Positions 1 to 13,905 of a stretch of 64,000 bases of DNA are shown in pieces. The position numbers and the translations under genes are program-made. The stretch is from contig NW_027017998.1 of NCBI RefSeq assembly GCF_032854445.1, positions 1 to 64,000 on the forward strand. The letters run 5' to 3'. Within the stretch, counting starts at the first letter, position 1; the number at the start of each line of letters is the position of its first letter. The stretch comes from Liolophura sinensis (taxonomy: Eukaryota > Mollusca > Polyplacophora > Chitonida > Chitonidae). Under the pieces are notes generated by a model, which was given only the letters and a program-made list of their open reading frames with translations, was not told the DNA's origin and made no database searches.

Positions 1-3000
1 TTTTTGCCTGGTCTTTTTGTTAATTGAAATCGGCTACACTGTATTATCTACCATTGCGACTGGTCATTACTATATTCAACTTTTGACTATAAGTTATGTG
101 CCCTTTGGTACCCCAGAAGACGTCAAATCTTTGGGCTAAGCCCATTTAACTCATCCAGCAATTGTCTTACTTCTAAGTCCAAGACAATCTCAATGTCTTT
201 ATCTACGTGTAGAAAAAACCACACCATTTGTACATAAAAAACACAAAGTACTAGATACAGTGTGCTGTAAAAAGTACAATTGAACACTGACCCACATCAA
301 TAAGGTGCCAAAAGATGCGGAATTGGGCCAGGCATCGGCAGCCTGTTTTAAAAAATTGCAAATTTCCTGGTTTCCATGGAGTAAGAGCCGTTTCTAGGCA
401 AGTGATGTTGTCATCAATGATCATTCAATTGTCGCTACAGCCAAAAGTCTTGGTCCGGAGAGCAACGCGGTTTGCACCATTCGATTTCTCGTCACAAAAT
501 ACGTCGGATTAGCCTCTTACCCAGCAGTACTGGAACAGTTTTTCCACTTTTGCATTTTTGCCTGGTCTTTTTGTTAATTGAAATCGGCTACACTGTACTA
601 TGCCACCATCGCGACTGGTCATTACTATATTCAACTTTTGACTATAAGTTATGTGCCCTTCGGTAGCCCAGAAGACGTCAAATCTTTGGGCTAAGCCCAT
701 TTAACTCATCCAGCAATTGCCCTTACCTCTAAGTCCAAGACAATCTCAATGTCTTTATCTACGTGTAGAAAAACCACACCATTTGTACATAAAAAACACA
801 AAGTACTAGATACAGTCTGCTGTAAAAAGTACAATTGAACACTGACCCACATCAATAAGGTGCCAAAAGATGCGGAATTGGGCCAGGCATCGGCAGCTGT
901 TTAAAAAATTGCAAATTTCCCCTGGTTTCCATGGAGTAAGAACCGTTGTTAGGCACGTGATTTTGTTATCAATGATCATTCAATTGTCGCTACAGCCAAA
1001 AGCATTGGTCGGAGAGCAACGCAGTTTGCACCATTCGATTTATCGTCACAAAATACGTCGGATTAGCCTCTTACCAGCAGCACTGGAACAGTTTTTCCAC
1101 TTTTGCATTTTTGCCTGGTCTTTTTGTTAATTGAAATCGGCTACACTGTATTATCTACCATTGCGACTGGTCATTACTATATTCAACTTTTGACTATAAG
1201 TTATGTGCCCTTTGGTACCCCAGAAGACGTCAAATCTTTGGGCTAAGCCCATTTAACTCATCCAGCAATTGTCTTACTTCTAAGTCCAAGACAATCTCAA
1301 TGTCTTTATCTACGTGTAGAAAAACCACACCATTTGTACATAAAAAACACAAAGTACTAGATACAGTCTGCTGTAAAAAGTACAATTTGAACACTGACCA
1401 CATCAATAAGTGTGCCAAAAGATGCGGAATTGGGCCAGGCATCGGCAGCTGTTTTAAAAAATTGCAAATTTCCCTGGTTTCCATGGAGTAAGAGCGTTTC
1501 TAGGCAAGTGATGTTGTCATCAATGATCATTCAATTGTCGCTACAGCCAAAAGTATTGGTCGGAGAGCAACGCGGTTTGCACCATTCGATTTCTCGTCAC
1601 AAAATACGTCGGATTAGCCTCTTACCAGCAGCACTGGAACAGTTTTTCCACTTTTGCATTTTTGCCTGGTCTTTTTGTTAATTGAAATCGGCTACACTGT
1701 ACTTTGCACCATCGCGACCGGTCATTACTATATTCAACTTTTGACTATAAGTTATGTGCCCTTCGGTAGCCCAGAAGACGTCAAATCTTTGGGCTAAGCC
1801 CATTTAACTCATCCAGCAATTGTCTTACTCTAAGTCCAAGACAATCTCAATGTCTTTATCTACGTGTAGAAAAACCACACCATTTGTACATAAAAAACAA
1901 CAAAGTACTAGATACAGTCTGCTGTAAAAAAGTACAATTGAACACTGACCCACATCAATAGGTGCCAAAGATGCGGAATTGGGCAGCATCGGCAGCCTGT
2001 TTAAAAAATTGCAAATTTCCCTGGTTTCCATGGAGTATAAGCCGTTGCTAGGCACGTGATTTAGTCATCAATGATCATTCAATTGTCGCTACAGCCAAAA
2101 GTATTGGTCGGAGAGCAACGCGGTTTGCACCATTCGATTTCTCGTCACAAAATACGTCGGATTAGTATCTTACCAGCAGCACTGGAAAAGTATTTCGACT
2201 TTTGCATTTTTTGCCTGGTCTTTTTGTTAATTGAAATCGGCTACACTGTACTATGTACCATCGAGACTAGTCATTATTATATTCAACTTTTGACTATAAG
2301 TTATGTGCCCTTTGGTACCCCCAGAAGACGTCAAATCTTTGGGCTAAGCCCATTTAACTCACCCAGCAATTGTCTTACTTCTAAGTCCCAAGACAATCTT
2401 AAAGTCTTTATCTACGTGTAGAAAAACCACACCATTTGTACATAAAAAACACAAAGTACTAGATACAGTAAAAAGTACAATTGAACACTGGCCCACATCA
2501 ATAAGGTGCCAAAAGATGCGGAATTGGCCAGGCATCTGCAGTTGTTTAAAAAATTGCAAATTTCCCTGGTTTCCATGAGTAAGAGCCGTTTCTAGGCAAG
2601 TGAGTGTTGTCATCAATGATCATTCAATTGTCGCTACAGCCAAAAGTATTGGTCGGAGAGCAACGCGGTTTGCACCATTCGATTTCTCGTCACAAAATAC
2701 GTCGGATTAGCCTCTTACCAGCAGCTACTGGAACAGTTTTTCCACTTTTGCATTTTTGCCTGGTCTTTTTGTTAATTGAAATCGGCTACACTGTACTATG
2801 TACCATCGCGACTAGTCATTATTATATTCAACTTTTGACTATAAGTTATGTGCCCTTTGTACCCCAGAAGACGTTCAAATCTGTTTGGGCTAAGCCCATT
2901 TAACTCACCCAGCAATTGTCTTACTTCTAAGTCCAAGACAATCTTAAAGTCTTTATCTACGTGTAGAAAAACCACACCATTTGTACATAAAAAACACAAA

Positions 3001-6000
3001 GTACTAGATACAGTCTGCTGTAAAAAGTACAATTGAACACTGACCCACCATCAATAAGGTGCCAAAAGATGCGGAATTGGGCCAGGCATCGGCAGCTGTT
3101 TAAAAAATTGCAAATTTCCCTGGTTTTCCATGGAGTAAGAGCCGTTTCTGGGCACGTGATGTTGTCATCAATGATCATTCAATTGTCGCTACAGCCAAAA
3201 GTATTGGTCGGAGAGCAACGCGGCCTTGCACCATTCGATTTCTCGTCACAAAATACGTCGGATTATCCTCTTACCAGCTGCACTGGAACAGACAGTTTTT
3301 CCACTTTTGCATTTTTGCCTGGTCTTTTTGTTAATTGAAATCGGCTACACTGTACTATGTACCATCGCGAATGGTCATTACTATATTCAACTTTTGACTA
3401 TAAGTTATGTGCCCTTTGGTAGCCCAGAAGACGTCAAATCTTTGGGCTAAGCCCATTTAACTCACCAGGCAATTGTCTCACTTCTAAGTCCAAGACAATC
3501 TTAAAGTCTTTATCTACGTGTAGAAAAACCACACCATTTGTACATAAAAAACACAAAGTACTAGATACAGTCTGCTGTAAAAAAGTACAATTGAACACTG
3601 ACCCACATCAATAAGGTGCCAAAAGATGCGGAATTGTGCCAGGCATCGGCAGCTGTTTAAAAAATTGCAAAATTTCCCTGGTTTCCATGAGTATAAGCCG
3701 TTGCTAGGCCACGTGATTTAGTCATCAATGATCATTCAATTGTCGCTACAGCCAAAAGCATTGGTCGGAGAGCAACGCGGTTTGCACCATTCGATTTCTC
3801 GTCAAACAATACGTCGGATTAGCTCCTTACCAGCAGCACTGGAACAGTTTTTTCCACCTTTGCATTTTTGCCTGGTCTTTTTGTTAATTGAAATCGGCTA
3901 CACTGTACTATGTACCATCGCGACTGGTCATTACTATATTCAACTTTTGACAATAAGTTATGTGCCCTTTGGTAGCCCAGAAGACGTCAAATCTTTGGGC
4001 TAAGCCCATTTATCTCACCCAGCAATTGTCTTACTTCTAAGTCCAAGACAATCTCAATGTCTATATCTACGTGTAGAAAAACCACACCATTTGTACATAA
4101 AAAAACACAAAGTACTAGATACAGTCTGCTGTAAAAAGTACAATTGAACACTGACCCACATCAATAAGGTGCCAAAAGATGCGGAATTGAGCAAGGCATC
4201 GGCAGCTGTTAAAAAATTGCAAATTTTCCTGGTTTCCATGAGTAAGAGCCGTTTCTAGGCACGTGATGTTGTCATCAATGATCATTTAATTGTCCGCTAC
4301 AGCAAAAGCATTGGTCGGAGAGCAACGCGGTTTGCACCATTCGATTTCTCGTCACAAAATACGTCGGATTAGCCTCTTACCAGCAGCACTGGAACAGTTT
4401 TTCCACTTTTGCATTTTTGCCTGGTCTTTTTGTTAATTGAAATCGGCTACACTGTGCTATGTACCATCGCGGACTGGTCATTACTAATATTTAACTTTTG
4501 ACTATAAGTTATGTGGCCCTTTGGTAGCCCAGAAGACGTCAAATCTTTGGGCTAAGCCCATTTAACTCACCCAGCAATTGTCTTATTCTAGGTCCAAGAC
4601 AATCTCAATGTCTATATCTACGTGTAGAAAAAACCACACCATTTGTACATAAAAATCACAAAGTACTAGATACAGTGTGCTGTAAAAAGTACAATTGAAC
4701 CACTGACCCACATCAATAAGGTGCCAAAAGATGCGGAATTGTGCCAGGCATCGCAGCTGTTTAAAAAATTGCTAATTTCCCTGGTTTCATGGAGTAAGAA
4801 CCGTTGTTAGGCACGTGATTTTGTTATCAATGATCATTCAATTGTCGCTACAAGCCAAAAGCATTGGTCGGAGAGCAACGCGGTTTGCACCATTCGATTT
4901 ATCGTCACAAAATACGTCGGATTAGCCTCTTACCAGCAGCACTGGAACAGTTTTTCCACTTTTGCATTTTTGCCTGGTCTTTTTGTTAATTGAAATCGGC
5001 TACACTGTATTATCTACCATTGCGACTGGTCATTACTATATTCAACTTTTGACTATAAGTTATGTGCCCTTTGGTACCCCAGAAGACGTCAAATCTTTGG
5101 GCTAAGCCCATTTAACTCACCCAGCAATTGTCTTACTTCTAAGTCCAAGACAATCTTAAAGTCTTTATCTACGTGTAGAAAAACCACACCATTTGTACAT
5201 AAAAAACACAAAGTACTAGATACAGTGTGCTGTAAAAAGTACAATTGAACACTGGCCCACATCAATAAGGTGCCCAAAAGATGCGGAATTGGGCCAGGCA
5301 TCGGCAGCTGTTTAAAAAATTGCAAATTTCCCTGGTTTCCATGGAGTAAGAGCCCGTTTCTAGCAAGTGATGTTGTCATCAATGATCATTCAATTGTCGC
5401 TACAGCCAAAAAGTATTGGTCGGAGAGCCAACGCGGTTTGCACCATTCGATTTCTCGTCACAAAATACGTCGGATTAGCCTCTTACCAGCAGCACTGGAA
5501 TAGTTTTTCCACTTTTGCATTTTTGCCTGGTCTTTTTGTTAATTGAAATCGGCTACACTGTACTATGTACCATCGCGACTAGTCAATTATTATATTCAAC
5601 TTTTGACTATAAGTTATGTGCCCTTCGGTAGCCCAGAAGACGTCAAATCTTTGGGCTAAGCCCATTTAACTCACCCAGCAATTGTCTTACTTCTAAGTCC
5701 AAGACAATCTTAAAGTCTTTATCTACGTGTAGAAAAACCACACCATTTGTACATAAAAAACACAAAGTACTAGATACAGTCTGCTGTAAAAAGTACAATT
5801 GAACACTGACCCACATCAATAAGGTGCCAAAAGATGCGGAATTGGGCCAGGCATCGGCAGCTGTTTAAAAAATTGCAAATTTCCCCTGGTTTCCATGGAG
5901 TAAGAGCCGTTTCTGGGCACGTGATGTTGTCATCAATGATCATTCAATTGTCGCTACAGCCAAAAGTATTGGTCGGAGAGCAACGCGGCTTGCACCATTC

Positions 6001-6200
6001 GATTTCTCGTCACAAAATACGTCGGATTATCCTCTTACCAGCTGCACTGGAACAGACAGTTTTTCCACTTTTGCATTTTTGCCTGGTCTTTTTGTTAATT
6101 GAAATCGGCTACACTGTACTATGTACCATCGCGACTGGTCATTACTATATTCAACTTTTGACTATAAGTTATGTGCCCTTCGGTAGCCAGAAGACGTCAA
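1..6200. other. Patch dense in single-base indels (likely low consensus quality)
   Basis: A-type monomers here carry dozens of one-base insertions or deletions, mainly in homopolymers and doublets. Examples: GTGTAGAAAAAACC at about 210, CGGCAGCCTG at about 342, AGAGCGTTTC at about 1,492, GTAAAAAAGTAC at about 1,924, TACCCCCAGAAG at about 2,312, GACGTTCAAATCTG at about 2,870, CCCACCATC at about 3,045 and ACAAGCC at about 4,850. Monomers of the same variant classes at about 6.5-14 kb have almost none. The substitution-level variants are shared, so the excess is in indels. I infer uncorrected read error or poor local consensus. Real decay is the alternative. Confidence 0.65.
1511..4817. repeat. 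A-type 6-monomer higher-order unit, copy 1
   Basis: Six consecutive monomers show the class order TATAAGCCGTTGCTAGG, GTTTCTAGGCAAGTG, GTTTCTGGGCACGTG, TATAAGCCGTTGCTAGG, GTTTCTAGGCACGTG, GTTGTTAGGCACGTG. The same order recurs at 5,924-9,230, about 4,413 bp (eight monomers) away. Shared rare variants support descent: the 4-bp ACAG insertion in GGAACAGACAGTTTTT (about 3,288), GTCAAACAATACG (about 3,803) and CATTTATCTCACC (about 4,006). This copy carries the single-base indel noise described for this patch. Confidence 0.7.
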
Positions 6201-9200
6201 ATCTTTGGGCTAAGCCCATTTAACTCATCCAGCAATTGTCTTACCTCTAAGTCCAAGACAATCTCAATGTTTTTATCTACGTGTAGAAAAACCACACCAT
6301 TTGTACATAAAAAACACAAAGTACTAGATACAGTCTGCTGTAAAAAGTACAATTGAACACTGACCCACATCAATAAGGTGCCAAAAGATTTGGAATTGGG
6401 CCAGGCATCGGCAGCTGTTTAAAAAATTGCAAATTTCCCTGGTTTCCATGGAGTATAAGCCGTTGCTAGGCACGTGATGTTGTCATCAATGATCATTCAA
6501 TTGTCGCTACAGCCAAAAGTATTGGTCGGAGAGCAACGCGGTTGGCACCATTCGATTTCTCGTCACAAAATACGTCGGATTAGTATCTTACCAGCAGCAC
6601 TGGAAAAGTTTTTCGACTTTTGCATTTTTGGCCTGGTCTTTTTGTTAATTGAAATCGGCTACACTGTACTATGTACCATCGAGACTAGTCATTATTATAT
6701 TCAACTTTTGACTATAAGTTATGTGCCCTTTGGTACCCCAGAAGACGTCAAATCTTTGGGCTAAGCCCATTTAACTCACCCAGCAATTGTCTTACTTCTA
6801 AGTCCAAGACAATCTTAAAGTCTTTATCTACGTGTAGAAAAACCACACCATTTGTACATAAAAAACACAAAGTACTAGATACAGTGTGCTGTAAAAAGTA
6901 CAATTGAACACTGGCCCACATCAATAAGGTGCCAAAAGATGCGGAATTGGGCCAGGCATCTGCAGTTGTTTAAAAAATTGCAAATTTCCCTGGTTTCCAT
7001 GGAGTAAGAGCCGTTTCTAGGCAAGTGATGTTGTCATCAATGATCATTCAATTGTCGCTACAGCCAAAAGTATTGGTCGGAGAGCAACGCGGTTTGCACC
7101 ATTCGATTTCTCGTCACAAAATACGTCGGATTATCCTCTTACCAGCAGCACTGGAACAGTTTTTCCACTTTTGCATTTTTGCCTGGTCTTTTTGTTAATT
7201 GAAATCGGCTACACTGTACTATGTACCATCGCGACTAGTCATTATTATATTCAACTTTTGACTATAAGTTATGTGCCCTTTGGTACCCCAGAAGACGTCA
7301 AATCTTTGGGCTAAGCCCATTTAACTCACCCAGCAATTGTCTTACTTCTAAGTCCAAGACAATCTTAAAGTCTTTATCTACGTGTAGAAAAACCACACCA
7401 TTTGTACATAAAAAACACAAAGTACTAGATACAGTCTGCTGTAAAAAGTACAATTGAACACTGACCCACATCAATAAGGTGCCAAAAGATGCGGAATTGG
7501 GCCAGGCATCGGCAGCTGTTTAAAAAATTGCAAATTTCCCTGGTTTCCATGGAGTAAGAGCCGTTTCTGGGCACGTGATGTTGTCATCAATGATCATTCA
7601 ATTGTCGCTACAGCCAAAAGTATTGGTCGGAGAGCAACGCGGCTTCCACCATTCGATTTCTCGTCACAAAATACGTCGGATTATCCTCTTACCAGCTGCA
7701 CTGGAACAGACAGTTTTTCCACTTTTGCATTTTTGCCTGGTCTTTTTGTTAATTGAAATCGGCTACACTGTACTATGTACCATCGCGACTGGTCATTACT
7801 ATATTCAACTTTTGACTATAAGTTATGTGCCCTTTGGTAGCCCAGAAGACGTCAAATCTTTGGGCTAAGCCCATTTAACTCACCCAGCAATTGTCTTACT
7901 TCTAGGTCGAAGACAATCTCAATGTCTATATCTACGTGTAGAAAAACCACACCATTTGTACATAAAAAACACAAAGTACTAGATACAGTGTGCTGTAAAA
8001 AGTACAATTGAACACTGACCCACATCAATAAGGTGCCAAAAGATGCGGAATTGTGCCAGGCATCGGCAGCTGTTTAAAAAATTGCAAATTTCCCTGGTTT
8101 CCATGGAGTATAAGCCGTTGCTAGGCACGTGATTTAGTCATCAATGATCATTCAATTGTCGCTACAGCCAAAAGCATTGGTCGGAGAGCAACGCGGTTTG
8201 CACCATTCGATTTCTCGTCAAACAATACGTCGGATTAGCTCCTTACCAGCAGCACTGGAAACATTTTTTCCACCTTTGCATTTTTGCCTGGTCTTTTTGT
8301 TAATTGAAATCGGCTACACTGTACTATGTACCATCGCGACTGGTCATTACTATATTCAACTTTTGACAATAAGTTATGTGCCCTTTGGTAGCCCAGAAGA
8401 CGTCAAATCTTTGGGCTAAGCCCATTTATCTCACCCAGCAATTGTCTTACTTCTAAGTCCAAGACAATCTCAATGTCTATATCTACGTGTAGAAAAACCA
8501 CACCATTTGTACATAAAAAACACAAAGTACTAGATACAGTCTGCTGTAAAAAGTACAATTGAACACTGACCCACATCAATAAGGTGCCAAAAGATGCGGA
8601 ATTGAGCAAGGCATCGGCAGCTGTTAAAAAATTGCAAATTTTCCTGGTTTCCATGGAGTAAGAGCCGTTTCTAGGCACGTGATGTTGTCATCAATGATCA
8701 TTTAATTGTCGCTACAGCCAAAAGCATTGGTCGGAGAGCAACGCGGTTTGCACCATTCGATTTCTCGTCACAAAATACGTCGGATTAGCCTCTTACCAGC
8801 AGCACTGGAACAGTTTTTCCACTTTTGCATTTTTGCCTGGTCTTTTTGTTAATTGAAATCGGCTACACTGTGCTATGTACCATCGCGACTGGTCATTACT
8901 ATATTTAACTTTTGACTATAAGTTATGTGGCCTTTGGTAGCCCAGAAGACGTCAAATCTTTCGGCTAAGCCCATTTAACTCACCCAGCAATTGTCTTATT
9001 TCTAGGTCGAAGACAATCTCAATGTCTATATCTACGTGTAGAAAAACCACACCATTTGTACATAAAAATCACAAAGTACTAGATACAGTGTGCTGTAAAA
9101 AGTACAATTGAACACTGACCCACATCAATAAGGTGCCAAAAGATTCGGAATTGGGCCAGGCATCGCAGCTGTTTAAAAAATTGCTAATTTCCCTGGTTTC

Positions 9201-9230
9201 CATGGAGTAAGAACCGTTGTTAGGCACGTG
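5924..9230. repeat. A-type 6-monomer higher-order unit, copy 2
   Basis: Same six-class order as 1,511-4,817, with far fewer one-base indels. Shared markers include GGAACAGACAGTTTTT at about 7,706, GTCAAACAATACG at about 8,218, GACAATAAGTTATG at about 8,364 and CATTTATCTCACC at about 8,425. Two monomers between the copies (about 4.8-5.9 kb) repeat the second and third classes, so the exchange register was not a simple multiple of six. Confidence 0.7.
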
Positions 9231-10337
9231 ATTTTGTTATCAATGATCATTCAATTGTCGCTACAGCCAAAAGCATTGGTCGGAGAGCAACGCGGTTTGC
9301 ACCATTCGATTTATCGTCACAAAATACGTCGGATTAGCCTCTTACCAGCAGCACTGGAACAGTTTTTCCACTTTTGCATTTTTGCCTGGTCTTTTTGTTA
9401 ATTGAAATCGGCTACACTGTACTATCTACCATTGCGACTGGTCATTACTATATTCAACTTTTGACTATAAGTTATGTGCCCTTTGGTACCCCAGAAGACG
9501 TCAAATCTTTGGGCTAAGCCCATTTAACTCATCCAGCAATTGTCTTACTTCTAAGTCCAAGACAATCTCAATGTCTTTATCTACGTGTAGAAAAACCACA
9601 CCATTTGTACATAAAAAACACAAAGTACTAGATACAGTCTGCTGTAAAAAGTACAATTGAACACTGACCCACATCAATAAGGTGCCAAAAGATGCGGAAT
9701 TGGGCCAGGCATCGGCAGCTGTTTAAAAAATTGCAAATTTCCCTGGTTTCCATGGAGTATAAGCCGTTGCTAGGCACGTGATGTTGTCATCAATGATCAT
9801 TCAATTGTCGCTACAGCCAAAAGTATTGGTCGGAGAGCAACGCGGTTTGCACCATTCGATTTCTCGTCACAAAATACGTCGGATTAGTATCTTACCAGCA
9901 GCACTGGAAAAGTTTTTCGACTTTTGCATTTTTGCCTGGTCTTTTTGTTAATTGAAATCGGCTACACTGTACTATGTCCCATCGAGACTAGTCATTATTA
10001 TATTCAACTTTTGACTATAAGTTATGTGCCCTTTGGTACCCCAGAAGACGTCAAATCTTTGGGCTAAGCCCATTTAACTCACCCAGCAATTGTCTTACTT
10101 CTAAGTCCAAGACAATCTTAAAGTCTTTATCTACGTGTAGAAAAACCACACCATTTGTACATAATAAACACAAAGTACTAGATACAGTCTGCTGTAAAAA
10201 GTACAATTGAACACTGACCCACATCAATAAGGTGCCAAAAGATGCGGAATTGGGCCAGGCATCGGCAGCTGTTTAAAAAATTGCAAATTTCCCTGGTTTC
10301 CATGGAGTAAGAGCCGTTGCTAGGCACGTGATTTTGT

Positions 10338-11155
10338 CATCAATGATCATTCAATTGTCGCTACAGCCAAATGTATTGGTCGGAGAGCAACGCGGTTTGC
10401 ACCATTCGATTTCTCGTCACAAAATACGTCGGATTAGCCTCTTATCAGCAGCACTGGAACAGTTTTTCCACTTTTGCATTTTTGCCTGGTCTTTTTGTTA
10501 ATTGAAATCGGCTACACTGTGCTATGTACCATCGCGACTGGTCATTACTATATTCAACTTTTGACTATAAGTTATGTGCCCTTTGGTAGCCCAGAAGACG
10601 TCAAATCTTTGGGCTAAGCCCATTTAACTCACCCAGCAATTGTCTTATTTCTAGGTCGAAGACAATCTCAATGTCTATATCTACGTGTAGAAAAACCACA
10701 CCATTTGTACATAAAAAACACAAAGTACTAGATACAGTGTGCTGTAAAAAGTACAATTGAACACTGACCCACATCAATAAGGTGCCAAAAGATGCGGAAT
10801 TGGGCCAGGCATCGCAGCTGTTTAAAAAATTACTAATTTCCCTGGTTTCCATGGAGTAAGAACCGTTGTTAGGCACGTGATTTTGTTATCAATGATCATT
10901 CAATTGTCGCTACAGCCAAAAGCATTGGTCGGAGAGCAACGTGGTTTGCACCATTCGATTTCTCGTCACAAAATACGTCGGATTAGCTCCTTACCAGCAG
11001 CACTGGAACAGTTTTTCCACTTTTGCATTTTTGCCTGGTTTTTTTGTTAATTGAAATCGGCTACACTGTACTATGTACCATTGCGACTGGTCATTACTAT
11101 ATTCAACTTTTGACTATAAGTTATGTGCCCTTTGGTACCCCAGAAGACGTCAAAT
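10338..11155. repeat. A-type duplicated segment, copy 1 (5-monomer offset)
   Basis: Matches 13,087-13,905 at an offset of about 2,749 bp. Shared rare states are GCCAAATGTATTGG, CTCTTATCAGCAGC, TGTGCTATGTACC, TCTTATTTCTAGGTCGAAG, CATCGCAGCTGTTT, AAATTACTAATTTCC and CCTGGTTTTTTTGTTAATTG. At least one difference is visible between copies: TTTGGTAGCCC here and TTTGGTACCCC in the partner. Confidence 0.75.
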
Positions 11156-11692
11156 CTTTGGGCTAAGCCCATTTATCTCACCCAGCAATTGTCTTACTTC
11201 TAAGTCCAAGACAATCTCAATGTCTATATCTACGTGTAGAAAAACCACACCATTTGTACATAAAAAACACAAAGTACTAGATACAGTCTGCTGTAAAAAG
11301 TACAATTGAACACTGACCCACATCAATAAGGTGCCAAAAGATGCGGAATTGAGCAAGGCATCGGCAGCTGTTAAAAAAATTGCAAATTTTCCTTGTTTCC
11401 ATGGAGTAAGAGCCGTTTCTAGGCACGTGATGTTGTCATCAATGATCATTCAATTGTCGCTACAGCCAAAAGCATTGGTCGGAGAGCAACGCGGTTTGCA
11501 CCATTCGATTTCTCGTCACCAAATACGTCGGATTAGCCTCTTACCAGCAGCACTGGAACAGTTTTTCCACTTTTGCATTTTTGCCTGATCTTTTTGTTAA
11601 TTGAAATCGGCTACACTGTACTATGTACCATCGAGACTAGTCATTATTATATTCAACTTTTGACTATAAGTTATGTGCCCTTTGGTACCCCA

Positions 11693-12242
11693 GAAGACGT
11701 CAAATCTTTGGGCTAAGCCCATTTAACTCACCCAGCAATTGTCTTACTTCTAAGTCCAAGACAATCTTAAAGTCTTTATCTACGTGTAGAAAAACCACAC
11801 CATTTGTACATAAAAAACACAAAGTACTAGATACAGTCTGCTGTAAAAAGTACAATTGAACACTGACCCACATCAATAAGGTGCCAAAAGATGCGGAATT
11901 GGGCCAGGCATCTGCAGTTGTTTAAAAAATTGCAAATTTCCCTGGTTTCCATGGAGTAAGAGCCGTTTCTAGGCACGTGATGTTGTCATCAATGATCATT
12001 CAATTGTCGCTACAGCCAAAAGTATTGGTCGGAGAGCAACGCGGTTTGCACCATTCGATTTCTCGTCACAAAATACGTCGGATTAGCCTCTTACCAGCAG
12101 CACTGGAACAGTTTTTCCACTTTTGCATTTTTGCCTGGTCTTTTTGTTAATTGAAATCGGCTACACTGTACTATGTACCATCGCGACTGGTCATTACTAC
12201 ATTCAACTTTTGACTATAAGTTATGTGCCCTTCGGTAGCCCA
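11693..12242. repeat. Representative subfamily A monomer (550 bp)
   Basis: One complete, indel-free A monomer, measured from GAAGACGTC to the base before the next GAAGACGTC. It holds in order the TGGGCTAAGCCCA dyad, the TCTACGTGTAGA dyad, the AAGTACTAG marker, the CATCAATAAGG marker, CCATGG, the CACGTG E-box, the AATGATCATT palindrome, the CACTGGAACAG block and the TTTTTGTTAATTG tract. Useful as a reference unit for aligning the left part of the window. Confidence 0.9.
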
Positions 12243-13086
12243 GAAGACGTCAAATCTTTGGGCTAAGCCCATTTCACTCATCCAGCAATTGTCTTACCTC
12301 TAAGTCCAAGACAATCTCAATGTCTATATCTACGTGTAGATAAACCACACCATTTGTACATAAAAAACACAAAGTACTAGATACAGTCTGCTGTAAAAAG
12401 TACAATTGAACACTGACCCACATCAATAAGGTGCCAAAAGATGCGGAATTGGGCCAGGCATCGGCAGCTGTTTAAAAAATTGCAAATTTCCCTGGTTTCC
12501 ATGGAGTATAAGCCGTTGCTAGGCACGTGATGTTGTCATCAATGATCATTCAATTGTCGCTACAGCCAAAAGTATTGGTCGGAGAGCAACGCGGTTTGCA
12601 CCATTCGATTTTTCGTCACAAAATACGTCGGATTAGTATCTTACCAGCAGCACTGGAACAGTTTTTCCACTTTTGCATTTTTGCCTGGTCTTTTTGTTAA
12701 TTGAAATCGGCTACACTGTACTATGTACCATCGAGACTAGTCATTATTATATTCAACTTTTGACTATAATTTATGTGCCCTTTGGTACCCCAGAAGACGT
12801 CAAATCTTTGGGCTAAGCCCATTTAACTCACCCAGCAATTGTCTTACTTCTAAGTCCAAAACAATCTTAAAGTCTTTATCTACGTGTAGAAAAACCACAC
12901 CATTTGTACATAAAAAACACAAAGTACTAGATACAGTGTGCTGTAAAAGGTACAATTGAACACTGACCCACATCAATAAGGTGCCAAAAGATGCGGAATT
13001 GGGCCAGGCATCTGCAGTTGTTTCAAAAATTGCAAATTTCCCTGGTTTCCATGGAGTAAGAGCCGTTTCTAGGCACGTGATGTTGT

Positions 13087-13905
13087 CATCAATGATCATT
13101 CAATTGTCGCTACAGCCAAATGTATTGGTCGGAGAGCAACGCGGTTTGCACCATTCGATTTCTCGTCACAAAATACGTCGGATTAGCCTCTTATCAGCAG
13201 CACTGGAACAGTTTTTCCACTTTTGCATTTTTGCCTGGTCTTTTTGTTAATTGAAATCGGCTACACTGTGCTATGTACCATCGCGACTGGTCATTACTAT
13301 ATTCAACTTTTGACTATAAGTTATGTGCCCTTTGGTACCCCAGAAGACGTCAAATCTTTGGGCTAAGCCCATTTAACTCACCCAGCAATTGTCTTATTTC
13401 TAGGTCGAAGACAATCTCAATGTCTATATCTACGTGTAGAAAAACCACACCATTTGTACATAAAAAACACAAAGTACTAGATACAGTGTGCTGTAAAAAG
13501 TACAATTGAACACTGACCCACATCAATAAGGTGCCAAAAGATGCGGAATTGGGCCAGGCATCGCAGCTGTTTAAAAAATTACTAATTTCCCTGGTTTCCA
13601 TGGAGTAAGAACCGTTGTTAGGCACGTGATTTTGTTATCAATGATCATTCAATTGTCGCTACAGCCAAAAGCATTGGTCGGAGAGCAACGCGGTTTGCAC
13701 CATTCGATTTCTCGTCACAAAATACGTCGGATTAGCTCCTTACCAGCAGCACTGGAACAGTTTTTCCACTTTTGCATTTTTGCCTGGTTTTTTTGTTAAT
13801 TGAAATCGGCTACACTGTACTATGTACCATTGCGACTGGTCATTACTATATTCAACTTTTGACTATAAGTTATGTGCCCTTTGGTACCCCAGAAGACGTC
13901 AAATC
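13087..13905. repeat. A-type duplicated segment, copy 2
   Basis: Partner of 10,338-11,155. The match ends near 13,910, where this copy has GGGCTAAGCTCATTTAAC and the other has GGGCTAAGCCCATTTATC. Confidence 0.75.
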
